Shown here: in pieces, positions 11,406 through 23,625 of the stretch | How the letters are laid out: each line of letters starts with the position of its first letter | Numbering within the stretch: position 1 is the first letter of the stretch | NCBI GenBank assembly: GCA_936432065.2 | Contig: OW386292.2 | Span: 99,901,829 to 99,965,828 of the forward strand | Source of the DNA: Rutpela maculata | Lineage: Eukaryota; Arthropoda; Insecta; Coleoptera; Cerambycidae | DNA: 64,000 nt | Direction of reading: 5' to 3' | Position numbers and translations under genes: made by a program | Notes under the pieces: generated by a model | Seen by the model: the letters and a program-made list of their open reading frames with translations, nothing else | Database searches by the model: none | What the model was told of the DNA's origin: nothing

Positions 11406-12047
11406 CAGTGTGTTTCACTTGAAACGGTAACACCCTAATAACTTTTTAAATTTTTTTCCGATTCGAATTAAATTTTACTAAAGTATAGAAAAAATTAGGA
11501 TCTACCTATGACCAGAAAAACATTCGCCTCCAATAAATGCAAAGCCTCCTGCGGTACCAAAATATGCGAAGAAAATAAAAAATCATATTAGGCATTTTTT
11601 CATCGGAAAATTTTGTTAATGAAACAGAATTGTCCAAACACCGTATGCCCAAAATTTAATCAAAATTAAAAAATTGAAAAATTAAAATTTTTCATCGTCA
11701 TAGTACAAGTTTTCTAAACAAAAAAACTCATTAAAATTATATTTTCGGACTTAGATATTATTTTAATCAAAATTTCAATATTTTTTCATTTTGATTAAAT
11801 TTTGAACTCATGGTTTTTGGACAATTCTAAACAAGTTTCATTAACAAAATTTTCCGATAAAAATATGCCTACTATGATTTTCTGATTTTCTCCGCATATT
11901 TGGTACCACAGCTGGCTTTGCATTTGTAGGAGGCGAATGTTTTTCTGGTCATAAGTAGATCCTCCATTTGTTCCACACAAGTCAAATTTGATTCAAATCG
12001 AAAAAAAAAGTTATTAGGGTGTTACCATTTCAAGTGGAACAATCCAT
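11406..12047. mobile_element. Palindromic MITE related to the one at 3210
   Basis: The left end CAGTGTGTTTCACTTGAAAC follows TA. The right end carries the inverted phrase GGTGTTACCATTTCAAGTGG, with a damaged terminus near 12047. Matching inverted phrases include ACATTCGCCTCC (near 11520) with GGAGGCGAATGT (near 11930), and TTTTGTTAATGAAAC with GTTTCATTAACAAAAT. Arms are more diverged than in the 3210 copy, so it is older. No coding capacity. Confidence 0.7.
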
Positions 12048-12389
12048 ATAGGATTTGACTTGGTGGTTTTATTTACGCTTTCTTTTTTTAAGATATATAA
12101 ATCCAACATGACGCTGTGGGAATGGCCAAGCAACCTTAGCCATCCTCTCGAATTTAGATACATAGATAGATAGTAAAACAAGCTATACTTTGAAACTGAT
12201 ATTATTTGCAATGATGTATGCATATTTTACGTTTTTTTAGGGAAATCTAAAATGCACCATTTACTACATATGCATGTCATTGCATATATCAATTTTAAAC
12301 TATAAAACCCTAAATAAAAAAAAACTACATTTAATTTCCATATTCCCTTTTGTTTCATTTCCCTAATTTCAGTTTTGTTGAATAAATTC

Positions 12390-13180
12390 TAGATGCTCCC
12401 TTGCGACGTTCTTTTTGTCTCTCTTCTTCTGTTTGGCTATGCTTATTTTTTCTTCCCTTTTATCTCTTCTCTTATAAAACTTTTTAAATCATTCTTAATT
12501 TCTAGTAACGTATCGTTCCTCTTCTGGTAAGCCGGACTGGCAATTCTTTTTCTTTTTAATGAGTTTTTTTCAGGTCGAGGATTTTCAGATTTTCGCCTAT
12601 ATTTTGTTCCTGTTGAATGCTGATAATATGTTCAGTAGTATCAGAGTACGACTGCACCAGATCACTCTCTGGAATAAATGTCCGAACTTTCCTCTTCATT
12701 AATGTAGCCCCAGATATGGCCTTTATGTTTTGCTGGGAACTTAAAAGCAGAACTGGATTGGCATTTTTTTCTTCTTTCAAATATTACATCCATGTCCTTT
12801 TCGAATTCGAATACTTTTCTTCACATAACTGTTTTTTGTTATTGCCAACTATTGTTTCATAATTTCTTTCAAGAACTTTAAAACGGTTCAAACGTTTACT
12901 CCCAAGTATGCTGATGTGATTGATATTCATTAGAAATATCTCGACTCACAAGCTCCCACAATTTCTTCATGGATTTTACTTCAAAAGTACCCATTTTTTT
13001 CTTGTATGACATATAATTCTAGAAGCCTTAACGTTCTTTCTTTGTTAAAGAATTTATCTTCTTCTGGGGCTTTTTCTTTGAAACAGATAAACTCGTCCAT
13101 ATTTACCTCTAAAACCAAAGCAAGGATAAATTAAATAATGATATGTTTTTAAACATTGTTCACTTACCTCCACTAGCCAT
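12390..13180 (-). pseudogene. Myb/SANT-like DNA-binding protein gene with one intron, decayed
   Basis: On the minus strand a first exon of 13 bases starts with ATG at 13180 and is followed by a GTAAGT donor. A 59-bp intron (13109-13167) ends in TTTTAG, and exon 2 continues in frame into MDEFICFKEK. The protein then shows the trihelix/Myb-SANT pattern of an abundant insect family: TLRLLELY, MGTFEVKSMKKLWELVSRDI, RLNRFKVLERNYETIV, then a linker with NANPVLLLSSQQNIKAISG. A basic C-terminal region ends near 12390. Frameshifts and stops occur near 13000, 12890, 12780 and 12555. Such proteins are either host DNA-binding factors or transposon accessory genes; this copy is inactive. Confidence 0.6.
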
Positions 13181-13379
13181 TTTTAAGGACCGAACCAAAC
13201 ATATATTTCTATATCACACAGTAACTAATGAAATGATGCAACAAATAATAATTAAACACAAGTAACTTTAAGTAAAAAATTTCAAACTTAGAATATTGTT
13301 AGATGTTTATACCCCCAGAGACATCTGTGGAGATTTCCTCTAAATTCCAATTATAAGGGTAACAGGAAGCTAAGCTAGT

Positions 13380-13863
13380 TTGGTGAGTTTGGCAGAGATG
13401 GCGTGGTGTCAGAGTCTGGAAGTAGTAAAGAGTCTTCTGGAAATATCTAGAGAAAAAAAGAACAGGAAAAGCGACGTCAGGAAGAAAAAGAAGAGCAAGA
13501 AAGAAGACGTCAAGAGGAAGAAAAACGGCGTCAAGAAGAAAGAGACGATCTTGGAAGATCAGGAAATAAGACGCCAAGAAGAACAAGACAACGTCAAACA
13601 GAGAAATCTGAACTGAGAAAATGATGGAGGACTTGAAAATAAAACGTCAAGAGGAGCAAGAAAGACGCCAGGAAAAGTTAAGAAAAAATCTTGATGAACA
13701 AATGAAAACACAACAGGATGCTATCATCTCTGCCAATAAAGAACTAAAGAGTGAAGTCAAAGAAGAGATACACAAGGTCGAAAATGAAGTAGGTGTAGTC
13801 GAGACAGAAGTCAGTCTTAATATGTACGTGAATACGCTACATTATAATAGTAAATATTCCTGA
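13380..13863 (+). pseudogene. Glu/Arg/Lys coiled-coil fragment, possibly retroelement gag N-terminus
   Basis: Reads through several frames as highly charged heptad-like sequence: RRQEE repeats near 13465-13550, then MEDLKIKRQEEQERRQEKLR and ELKSEVKEEIHKVENEV. This composition matches the coiled-coil gag N-terminus of some insect gypsy elements. A gypsy pol fragment occurs 1.4 kb downstream on the same strand. Low sequence complexity makes the assignment weak. Stops break it near 13615 and 13863. Confidence 0.4.
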
Positions 13864-15240
13864 CTCTAAGAATAAAATGCGACGAACATTTACTATCGTC
13901 GATGATAAGATGGAAGACATTCTTTTTCTTGATATATTTAGAAAATATAAGAATTTAAGATCCAAAATTGTTAACCAAGAATGTTTTTTTTTTGAGATAT
14001 GAAAAAGAAAAATATTGAAATCAAGTCGTAGGTAAAAATACCTTAGCAAAGGTGCCTTTTTTAATTGCTCAATATCTAAAGTTGGAAAACCCTGAACGTT
14101 ATACAGGGCACTCATTTCGGAGAACCTCCGCAATATTGCTCGCTCACAGGTATTGACACATTAGGTTTAAAAAGCCACTTAGGCTGGAAATGTAGCACCG
14201 TTGCCGAGAGCTACGTGTCTGATTCTCTAACTAATAAAGTCGAAGTAGAAGAATCTTATACAATAAAATGGATACAAATAAAAATATTATAAAGTTTGAA
14301 ACTGCAATACCTTCCACAAGTTATGTTGCCAGTGCAAACAAAAATGTTACAAATTTTGAAAGTGAAAATATAAATTCTACTGTAATAAATGACAAATATG
14401 CCTGCATTAAATATTAGTTCTTCTTCAAATTGTACATTTACCTTTAATATTAATTAGTAAATTATATCATTTAATTTGATGTTAAGTTGTGTTATTATTT
14501 AATTTCATCAATGTCATTATTTAATTTCCTTATGCCATAGGGCACAAAAGCAAATTTACTTTTTGCTCTAGGGCACAAAAGTAAAATGTGTGCTTTATTT
14601 TAAGTGACACTTTCATAACACTAACAAACGTCAAAAAATGACACTTACAAAGCTAGTAGTACGAAAACAATGTTTTTATATACACCAATAAAAATTATTT
14701 ATTATTATCAAATTTGATCGTTTTGTTTAGAGAATCTCTGACATGCATTACGGAAGATGCAGATGAAGCAAAATGAAACATTCCTTGTCTACATCATAAT
14801 TTTTTATGAATAATTATTTTGTGTTTAAAAATTTATAAAAATCGACTCTTTATTTAGCTAATTTGCTTTCTGCCTACGTTCCTCATTTTTTCAATGAAAG
14901 GGAAATACTCCTTGTGGAAAAGCTGTATCAAGATTCAGAATTGTTAGTCCCAGTGTGTTAATATTAATAAGCACAGGTTATATTATGTTGTAATAGTCGT
15001 CAACGGAATAATGACGTCATTACCGGCCGTTTCGTTGTCTACCGGTGCCGGTCGGGAAGTCACAGCGATAAAAGAAATGACTCGACCTTAAGCAAATTTT
15101 GGCGATTTACCAACAGGATATGCGTACATACCACACGATACCCGATATGTTACGGGAATTTGCTTTCTAATCCGGTCAGTTGTCAGTAGTGTAATGTGAA
15201 TATCAATATTGTCGGTTCAAACTGTCAAATCAAATGCTGA
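13864..15240. other. Non-coding stretch with a short duplicated phrase
   Basis: No convincing protein was found. The phrase AGGGCACAAAAG occurs twice, 42 bp apart (near 14538 and 14572), each followed by a T/A-rich run. The rest is AT-rich spacer leading into the gypsy pol fragment. Confidence 0.4.
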
Positions 15241-15249
15241 TTTTTTTAT

Positions 15250-16075
15250 TGAATTTGTCCCCCATCTATCGACGAGCTATTACAACGATTCCATGGACAA
15301 AAGTATTTAACTACAATTGACCTAGTATCCAGTTATTGGCAAGTACCACTCACTGAAGATAGCAAAAGTGTACGGCATTTTCATACAACGGCAAAAGTTA
15401 CTGTTATCGATTATTACCATTTGGGTTAAAAACCGCAGTGGCAAGTTTCACCAGATGCATGGACTTAGTCCTGGGACTCGAAGTCCGACCATTCACACAT
15501 AATTAAATCGACGACTTACTTATCGCATCCCCTAATTTCGAAGAACATTTACAACATTTAACCAACTTAAAAAGGCAAATATGACTGTCAACTTAGAAAA
15601 GTCATACTTCGTGTGCCAACGAGTAAAAATGGCCATGTGTTAACGCCTATAGGCATCTTAATGGACCCCGATAAGATAAAAGCTATTCAGGATTTTCCCA
15701 AACCGCAAAAAGCCTTTTTAGGCCTGTGTAATTATTATCGTCGGTTCTGCCCAAACTATTCAGACAACACAACAAAGCTAAGCCATCTGTTGAAAAAGGA
15801 GGTGGGGTGTCAGTGAAGATAAGTACTTCCAAGAAATTAAAACAATTCATAAAAGATGTCGTGCTTATATTGACCCGACGAAACCATATGTTTTGGAGTC
15901 TGACAGCTCACACTTCGCTATTGGGTCAGTGTTATACTAAACCAATGCAGATGGAAGCAGAGGCGTAGTAGGATTTTATAGTCGAAGCTTACGGGGGCCG
16001 GAGTTAAATTACGTAACCACCGAAAAAGAATTATATGCTATTATTTAACTATTAAGTATAAAAAAACATTTTTCT
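15250..16075 (+). pseudogene. Ty3/gypsy pol fragment: reverse transcriptase and start of RNase H
   Basis: The RT palm is readable across frames: QKYLTTIDLVSSYWQVPL (motif A Asp), LPFGLKTAVASFTRCMD, then IDDLLIAS with the catalytic Asp-Asp intact (motif C). Next come the thumb/connection (GILMDPDKIKAIQDFP, FLGLCNYYRRFCPNYS) and the RNase H start. YVLESDSSHFAIGSVLY and GPELNYVTTEKELYAII are typical of Ty3/gypsy RNase H. Reading stops just after IKKHFF. Stops and shifts occur throughout. The complementary second half of RNase H and the integrase appear at 28600-29775, so this copy seems to have been split by later insertions. Confidence 0.85.
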
Positions 16076-16089
16076 TGCCATTAACGTCA

Positions 16090-17220
16090 TACTCCCAAAT
16101 TTACCAAATTTTAATAAACTAGATATAAAGGATGGAAATGAAGTTATATACATTGACCTGGCCAAAAAAATTAAAAACTTGGGAATTACAATTGACTCAT
16201 CTTAGATGGCAAGAACATGTAAAAAACCTAATACAAAAAATACGTGGCCTAATATATAAATTCAAACAGTTAAAAACGATTTTAAGACAAAACGAATTAA
16301 TTACTTTGTACAATGCCTTAGTTGCATCAATAGTAATGTACGGAATAATCGGCTGGGGTGGTGTTGGATCTACATATCTTACACCTCTGGAAAATTTACA
16401 AAAAAAAAAATCATAAAAATTATCTTAAATAAGGATTATCGGTATCCTACAGAGCTCATATTCCAAGACTCAAAATTGCTAACGATTAGGCAAATATATT
16501 GCTATACTGTTTTACTACATAAATACAAAAATATTAACAAAGAAAATGAACAAGCAACACAATCAATATAATACAAAAAGTAAACAACAAGGACTTCTTA
16601 GAACAAATAAAATGACTAAAACAATTCGCAAAAATATTTTGGATATATCGGGACAAAATTGTACAACATGCTAGACAAAAATATTAGAGAAATAACAATT
16701 TCAATAATTTCAAAAAACAAGTAAAAATATGGTTAAAAACGCAGAGTGTAAGAATTTACTCAACATTACTCGACTAAAACAAATCTTAATTAAGTATAAA
16801 TCCGTTATTTATTTAAGTACAGTAAATTTTAAGTTTTGAAAATTTAAAATTAGCAATTATATTATTTGTAATCATCATTAATTATTACTTAGTACAAATA
16901 TGTACATATTTTGTTTTAGTTGGAACACTATTAATATTACTTTTATTTTTAGTATACTGCATTTGCATTAAGTAGCTGATTTATAAACGTAATGTTAGTG
17001 ACAAAAAAGGTATCCCCTTTTTTTCTTGTGTTATGTTATGTTATGTGAAAATATTAGATGTGAAATTGCAAAATGACTCACGCAATCAAGTTTTATCTAA
17101 AACTTAAGCGTGGTAACCTGTTATTTGCATCCAATATGTTCAGTTACATTTTCGTGTAAAGTATGTTATGTTTTTATATGGTTTGAATGTAAATAAAATT
17201 ATTATTATTATTATTATCGC
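16090..17220 (+). pseudogene. LINE 3' portion: RT thumb region and (ATT)n tail
   Basis: Open over ~95 codons and then continuing after an A10 run. DLAKKIKNLGITID, WQEHVKNLIQKIRGLIYKFK, LYNALVASIVMYGIIGWGG and KDYRYPTELIFQDSKLLTIR match the thumb/post-RT region of insect non-LTR retrotransposons. AT-rich 3' sequence follows, ending in repeated ATT units at about 17201-17218, the kind of tail left by I-like LINEs. The catalytic RT part is missing, so it is a 5'-truncated dead copy. Confidence 0.75.
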
Positions 17221-17633
17221 AAGTCTACGCAAATTCTATTTATATAGTTGAAATAATCTTATTAGTGAGAAACGTATGAGAGGCAACTAAGTCTAGCGTC
17301 TTTACTCCACTTTTACATTAAGTGAGAGAGAAGATATCGGCCATTCGATGTCGGATATCTGACCTGGCGTGTTGGAGTAAATTTATGACTCTGATGTTTA
17401 ATCCACCAGAACCGCAGTTAGAGACACCGCAGTCGAGCTGTTACTGTCGGCGTAAAGATATAATTCAATAATTACTTTATATTTCTCTATTTGACGTGTT
17501 TTTGAAAATAATTTTAGTAAGTTTTATTACCAATTCACAGCAGTGCTTTGGGGGATGTTGTAATTGTAATGTTATAAATTATTATTATTTTATATCTATT
17601 TATTTTTTACTATAAAATATATTTTATATAAAA
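17221..17633. other. Probable 5' region of the Tc1-like element
   Basis: Non-coding sequence between the LINE tail and the transposase ATG. It is moderately GC-rich to about 17460 and then strongly AT-rich. I could not identify its terminal inverted repeat. Confidence 0.3.
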
Positions 17634-18446
17634 ATGTTTAGACCGTGTGAGGCATCTACGTCTACATCCAACCGTGTTTGTGAAAATGAAAATGATAGTG
17701 ATTACAGTGATAAAGAAAATCAAAATCCATCAGTGTTTTCTGTAAGAAAAAAAACGAGTACATTTGGACGTGGACGAAAAACAAATTTGCTTAAATGTTT
17801 ACAATAGTACTTTGGAACGAAAAGCTAATGACCCTAATTTGTCTGATTTAGATGTAATAGGTGAAACAGCATATCTGACGACAAAAGTTCCTCGTCCCAC
17901 AATACACAAAGTGGTGAAAGATGGTGCCCTCCCAAAAAAACAACGATCCGACGCCGGTAAATCGAGAACTCTTTACCAAAACTTTTAAAATATGTAGTGT
18001 ACGACGCGTATCACAAAAATTAAATTCCAACTATTGACGTGACAGACAGACAACTAAAGGATGTGGATTATCCTCTAAAATATACCAAAAGAACTTAAAG
18101 CAGACGAATAGTAGATTGGCGAAATTCATGACTAGAAGAGATAAAACAACTCAGAAGAGAAAATGGACTCATTTATTATCTAGATGATATTTGGTATAAT
18201 ACTACTCATGACATTGTAATAAAAGGATGGACCGATGGATCTAGGAAATGTCAACCAATCTCATTGCCTCCTATTAAAGGAACTCGGTTGAATATATTAA
18301 CTGTGGAGCAGCTGATGGATGGGTTGATGGTGCATTGAAACTGTGCGGAAAAACATGGAAGACTGTATCGTGGATTACCACAAGAACATGGAGGGAAAAA
18401 TATTTGAGGAATGGTTTGAAAAGACCCTAATTCCAAAATTAAAAAC
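17634..18446 (+). pseudogene. Tc1/mariner-superfamily DDE transposase, N-terminal part
   Basis: ATG at 17634 opens a frame (MFRPCEAST...) that shifts near 17765 into a helix-turn-helix region: NVYNSTLERKANDPNLSDLD, then TKVPRPTIHKVVKDGA. After further damage near 17990-18130 the catalytic start appears. GLIYYLDDIWYNTTHDIVIK carries the first catalytic Asp, followed by KGWTDGSRKCQPISLPPIKG and EQLMDGLMVH. The reading reaches IFEEWFEKTLIPKLK at 18446, where a foldback element interrupts it. The rest of the enzyme is at 19412-19869. Only a handful of mutations separate it from an intact gene. Confidence 0.75.
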
Positions 18447-18458
18447 AGCGTTATTGTT

Positions 18459-19411
18459 AATAAATAAATACCTATTATTTCTGCTTAGATCATTGTTAAA
18501 AAATATTATTTTGGGTATTCAGCAGATAACTTTCAAAGAAAACATTCGTTTCTTTCATATACCTTTGGTGCAAGTCTGACCAAAAACGGAAGATCGACAA
18601 GACTCCCCCTACGGTGACTTGTCGACCTCTTTCATACACCTACCATATCAAGATTCAGCATGAAAAGCAATAAAACAACCACTCTTTCTATATATTGATG
18701 ATTCAAGTCTGGTCATGCTAATGTATATAATATTAAGTATCTCTAGCCCTACCTAGAGGATACTACATCACAATCAAACGTTTATTACATTTCAAAGTCA
18801 AGAAAATACTAAAAAGCACAAAGAAAATAGTTATAAAATTTCGCTCACCGCATGCATGTCCAATAATTGAAGTATTTCATATAATATTTTCGATGGAATA
18901 ATTCCTTTAAACATTGTACAATCTTTTTCGTTCTCTTTAGAACTCGTCAGAAGGACATAAATCCAATTCGAAATAAAAGTTACTATTGAAAATAAAAATG
19001 AAATATTTTCATGTCAAGAAACTGACAGGAAGACATCTATCTACTTGACAAATATATTAAAAATAACAAAAAACAAACATTCCTTTAGAGCCCCAAAACT
19101 CGTCTAGTTTAATAAATAAATACCTATTATTTCTGCTTAGATCATTGTTAAAAAATATTATTTTGGGTATTCAGCAGATAACTTTCAAAGAAAACATTCG
19201 TTTCTTTCATATTATATATAGAAAGAGTGGTTGTTTTATTGCTTTTCATGCTGAATCTTGATATGGTAGGTGTATGAAAGAGGTCGACAAGTCACCGTAG
19301 GGGGAGTCTTGTCGATCTTCCGTTTTTGGTCAGACTTGCACCAAAGGTATATGAAAGAAACGAATGTTTTCTTTGAAAGTTATCTGCTGAATACCCAAAA
19401 TAATATTTTTT
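18459..19411. mobile_element. Foldback insertion in the Tc1-like transposase
   Basis: Long inverted arms (about 18498-18694 and 19215-19411, ~197 bp each) are essentially perfect complements. The 12-mer AGCGTTATTGTT lies just before (18447-18458) and just after (19412-19423), and the transposase frame continues across the duplication. In addition, 18457-18560 recurs as a direct copy at 19109-19212, so the right arm is preceded by a second partial left end. The interior (about 18695-19108) has no coding capacity. Confidence 0.75.
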
Positions 19412-19869
19412 AGCGTTATTGTTCTTGATAATGCGAAATAAGATTCGAGACAACTCTATAAAATTCCTAATAAGAGTTACAATTTTTTTAAATTAAACAT
19501 AATCTCTATTATGAGGATAATTATAATAAAGCACAACGCTTGGAAATACAGCGAATGAAAAAATTTGAGAAGCATGTTATAGGCACTATATTTTCAATCC
19601 GATTGAATTAATCTGGTGAAAATTGAAGAAACATATTTGACAAAAAATTCGTAGAGTAAATTTAAAATGAAGTGTCGAAAATTAACAAGAAAAATTGGGA
19701 AAAAAGAATTACGAAAGTAATTAAAATTGAAGATGATGATTCAAAAATTGGTCAACTTCAAATAAATGGTGGAAATAAATTTATTATAAATTTGAACGAG
19801 GATAGCAGTTCATCTGAAAATAAAGAAGAGGGTGAGAAGGGCGAGGATTCAGAGGAAGACGCAATGTGA
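19412..19869 (+). pseudogene. Tc1/mariner-superfamily transposase, C-terminal part
   Basis: Continues the enzyme interrupted at 18446. VIVLDNAK near 19415 supplies the second catalytic Asp, and HYIFNPIELIW near 19585 is the NPIE-W block with the third acidic residue. The C-terminal segment KNWEKRITKVIKIEDDDSK follows. An acidic Ser/Glu tail ends at the stop at 19867-19869. Stops near 19446 and 19617 remain. Confidence 0.75.
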
Positions 19870-20363
19870 GGTGAGATAAGTGAGATGAGGTAAAGTGAAG
19901 TGATGTGAAGTGAATTTATTATTTATTTCCGTTTTTGTGTTTTCGTAGTTCAGTGCTTCAGAAATATTATTTTTCTTTTTAATTTTTGCAATGATTCATC
20001 TTTCTGTTTTTATTGTAGTAATAACTTTACCATTACAGTTTATTTTTAGTTTATTTATTGAGAGAAATATTTGTTTCGATTACTATTTTTAGAGTATATT
20101 TTTTGTTTTTATTTTGTTTTTAAAAGTTTCTTGTTACTTTTTAAATAATCTCTTTATCCTATATTAATATTCCATACCCATCCTTTCCTGGCAAGAAATG
20201 CTCATACCTCCTCGCGGTTCTTGCTGGGTGGTAACAATTTATATTAAGCAAACTGTATATACTGTAACTACTTGTAGGTGTAGTCACTACTTTTATTTCA
20301 AGTTAATACGTTTTTTGAACATTGTTGCTAGCTAAACTGAGCACAAATCCAGCGGCGACTAGT
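19870..20363. other. AT-rich spacer
   Basis: No gene was seen. It opens with a degenerate GTGA(G/A)GTGA-type purine repeat (about 19865-19912), then T-rich sequence up to the foldback arm at 20364. Confidence 0.4.
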
Positions 20364-20431
20364 GAAATTTAGATTGGTCATATCTTAGCATTGAGTCATA
20401 GGGACCCAAACCATATTTTATGGCACCACAA

Positions 20432-21745
20432 TGTAACGGTCATTTTTATTCCCAGGCATAAAAGCCCTTAAATTACATTATTTCGTATTTTCCGTACATA
20501 AATTACCTATTTTGTTACCTCTTAAAAAATAAATTATCGCCGCTACTGTAAGGTTCTAGAAGGTAACGTAACCGTCGCCTAGTTCTCGGCTTTACTGGTA
20601 AATATTTGAAAATAATGCCTTTCCTCCAATGAGAAACCATAGTTTAAATTCGCGGGTTGAAGGAGTGAGGTATTTCGACTACTAGTGGGGGAAGAGATAA
20701 ATACCGAACCAAGCGACAGACATGACAGAGAAGTACTTCCACGGCCGCTTTAAGCGTGCCCACAGTCATCACATTTTAACTTAAATTTGAGAAACTAAAG
20801 TAATAGTTCCAGTATTAAAATGTTTAGTCTTTCTCAACTTTTATTATACTACGTTTATTGTCTTTTGTCTCGTACAATTAACCAGTTCTTGTTCACAAGA
20901 ATTAGTGGTTATGTTTGCTTTTTCTAGAAAGAGAATATAAAATATTCTTGTGTATGTAAAATTGTACCTGTTTAATAGGGTTGTAACCCTACGTATACTT
21001 TGGTGCCCAATTATAGAGGTGTGCTGCAATCCAGTGAAAGTGTTTTCTGTTCATCGGGAGTTTTGTAAGTAGAATAAACCATTTATCTTCCGTCCAACGA
21101 TCCAACAATTAACTCTTTAGTGCAGTGTTTTTGGTTGCACTTAACTTTTTAAGCGACATTGTGAAAACTATCTTTTACGTCTGTTTCGTTTTCGCATAAA
21201 TAGACACACTGTTCTCGTGTGATGCAATTTTAATCACTTGATATAGACATTTGTTTATTCATAAAGAAAATATGTAATTAATAACTGGTGTACATACACC
21301 ATATTTGTTTTTTTAGTTAAGTTTTATTGTACTATCTTTGGATTCATCATGTGATAAATATTTTATTATTCATTCGAAAACGGTTTGTTTTAAATTTTCT
21401 CTTAGTAAACGCGAATGAACAATTTTATAGCTGTTTTTCCTTTGAATAATTACGGAGTTGGCCAATATCCATTAGGTATATTGCTTTGAGTATTTTGTTA
21501 CCGTTAAATAATATGTATATAATTTATTTGTGTACAGTTATGTCTGTCTCTCCGTACACCTGTGAATTTGTTTGATTATTTGTTTGTACTTCTTTATTCG
21601 TTAGCACAAATTTATTCGCCCATACCCTGTAGTGTTATTCTCATTTGCTCTACCACTTTGTTAATAAATTAGTTTATTGTTAATTTTGTATTTTTATTTA
21701 TTTAGAATTCATTTTAAATAACCCCAAGAGAGACAGGGTGTTATA
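20432..21745 (+). repeat. 5' LTR, 1,314 bp
   Basis: Begins TGTAACGG and ends GTTATA, a near-perfect terminal inverted hexamer. It is preceded by ACAA, which recurs after the 3' LTR. It differs from the 3' LTR (26867-28180) at only five positions that I could find: three between about 20654 and 20695, one near 20786, one near 21174. It contains a TATA-like run (GAATATAAAATATT near 20933) and AATAAA near 21073. These make a plausible promoter and polyadenylation signal. Confidence 0.95.
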
Positions 21746-21770
21746 ATTGGCGGTGCCAACGTGGAGCTAG
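21746..21770 (+). promoter_or_regulatory. Probable primer binding site
   Basis: TGGCGGTGCCAACGTGG starts two bases after the 5' LTR, where a tRNA primer anneals in LTR retroelements. TGG would pair with a tRNA CCA end. I cannot name the tRNA. TTGGC..TGCCAA is also a short hairpin. Confidence 0.55.
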
Positions 21771-22494
21771 GTCTAATTAAAAATTTTAATTAGAGAATAA
21801 AATTTGTGCTTTCGAAAAATATATTTTTTCAGGTTACCTATTTGTTATTTTTGTGTATGTATGTAAATTGTATGTTCCGTTTTGTGTAAAGAAATTGTAT
21901 TGCTCAAAGTTAAAAAAGCAAACATACCTAACCTTGTCGTAAAATTCCGGTTTATAGTACCGTTTTTATCTTTGTTTTGTGTTGATAAATAACAAATTAC
22001 CTAATGTTTTCAACAGTAAATTAATAAGTACCTTTTCAGTAAACATTACGTATATCTTTTCGGCAGAAAATTTTTTGTCTTTCCAATAAATTTGTACGTA
22101 ATCCTTTCCGGTAAATTTCGTGTTTATATTTTTATTGCGTTTGTAAGTTTCTTGTCTCTACATGATGTAAAAGCAGATATCAGGATAACAGAAAAGAGGT
22201 TTCCGTCGCGTAATAAATTCTTTGTTGGTGTTTCGTTTTTTTAAAAGAAATTAAATAAAATATTGTAATTTCGGTATGGTACCTACCTATATGGTAACAT
22301 TAAATTCAACTTATGTAGTATGGCTTTAAGTGGCTAGTTTAATTATTTAGTTTTTTTGTTCAATTTTTCTGGCAACTTTGTGCGTACCTAGTTAACTTTT
22401 TATATAGTTTACCTTTTATATTGAGTAACTAAAGTAAATTCTTTTTGTTATTTCAGTAGTCAGTGCAGTAGAGTTATAATTAAATTACATTTAG

Positions 22495-23625
22495 TTCAGT
22501 CTCGGTTTATTGTAGGATTAAAAGAATTTGATAATTTCTATATATGGACAGGGGCGGTTCTGAGTTTTTGAATTTAATTATTAATATTTTTTAACTTTGT
22601 TTATTAATATCTTTTCTGGGTTCTTTAAAAAAGTTTTAAGGACTTATTTGTTTTTGAGTACGTTATTTGTGAAATTTTAAATTTGCCTTGACTTTAAATT
22701 TTTTTGATTCCTTTATCGACCTTTTGTTTAGTTGCCTTACAAACTTTTAAGAATTTTTTGACTTTCGAAACAGATTTGAGCGTATATGTGAGTGGCTCAA
22801 TGGTTTCGCCGTTCGCTTAGGAATTTTTAGGTTTTAATGGTTAACTATTTGGTCGCTTGTAAGTATTTATTTAGTGAGTATAGGCCAATAAAAATCGTAC
22901 AGTTTCTATTTTCCGTTACATTTTAGTAATTTTCAGTTCAACTTTTGCACTTAGTACATTTTTCTTGTTTTTTCGTTTGATGCTACCGTACCGATTTTAT
23001 TTTTTAGTGATTTTGGTGTCTTATATGTTTATCGATTTTGAGTATTTTTCTAGTATGACTATTTGTCATTTTTGTTTTACGTATCCATTTTATGTCTCCC
23101 TTGCATTCTTTGGATTCCCTTATATTTTTTTGTCGTGTTTTGCATTTCTTTGGTGTTTCTGTGATTCAGTAGTACTTTTCCGCTTTTACTTTTTTGTTTA
23201 TGTTTGAGTCTGTGGTTTTTGCTATACTGACGCACATTGTTTACATTCATTATTTGAGTACAGTAGCTTACGTCTTATGTTAAAAATATTTTGGTAAAAT
23301 ATTTATTTTTCGTAATAAATTTAAAATGAAAATAGAACTAAATTTTTAAATTCATTTCGTGCGTTATGTTCGTTTTAACGATTTCGTTTTTTGTGCTTAT
23401 GCATTCTAGTAATTTTGTTGAAGAATTAACTTTTTACAATTTAAATTTTGTTAGAAATTAAATTATATCTTTTGGCTATTTCAGTAAAATTAGTAGTAGA
23501 AGTTCGGTTGGATCTTTTGAGTTTAGTCTCGGCTTATGTGAACTTTATGGAATTTGATAATTTTTATGTGGACAGAGACGGCTTGGGGACTTTTGAATTA
23601 AATCATTAATATTTTTTACTGTAGA
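22495..23625 (+). repeat. Diverged ~1-kb direct duplication inside the LTR element
   Basis: The block near 22495-22595 (TCTCGGTTTATTGTAGG, then GAATTTGATAATTTCTATA, then TTAATATTTTTTA) has a diverged copy near 23520-23620 in the same order. Looser similarity continues into the following T-rich stretches. This indicates an old tandem duplication of about 1 kb. Confidence 0.55.

Noticed and set aside
20844..21029. Identical 61-codon minus-strand frames in both LTRs (also 27279-27464)
   Set aside because: They are identical only because the LTRs are. The position in LTR sequence and the composition give no support for a protein.
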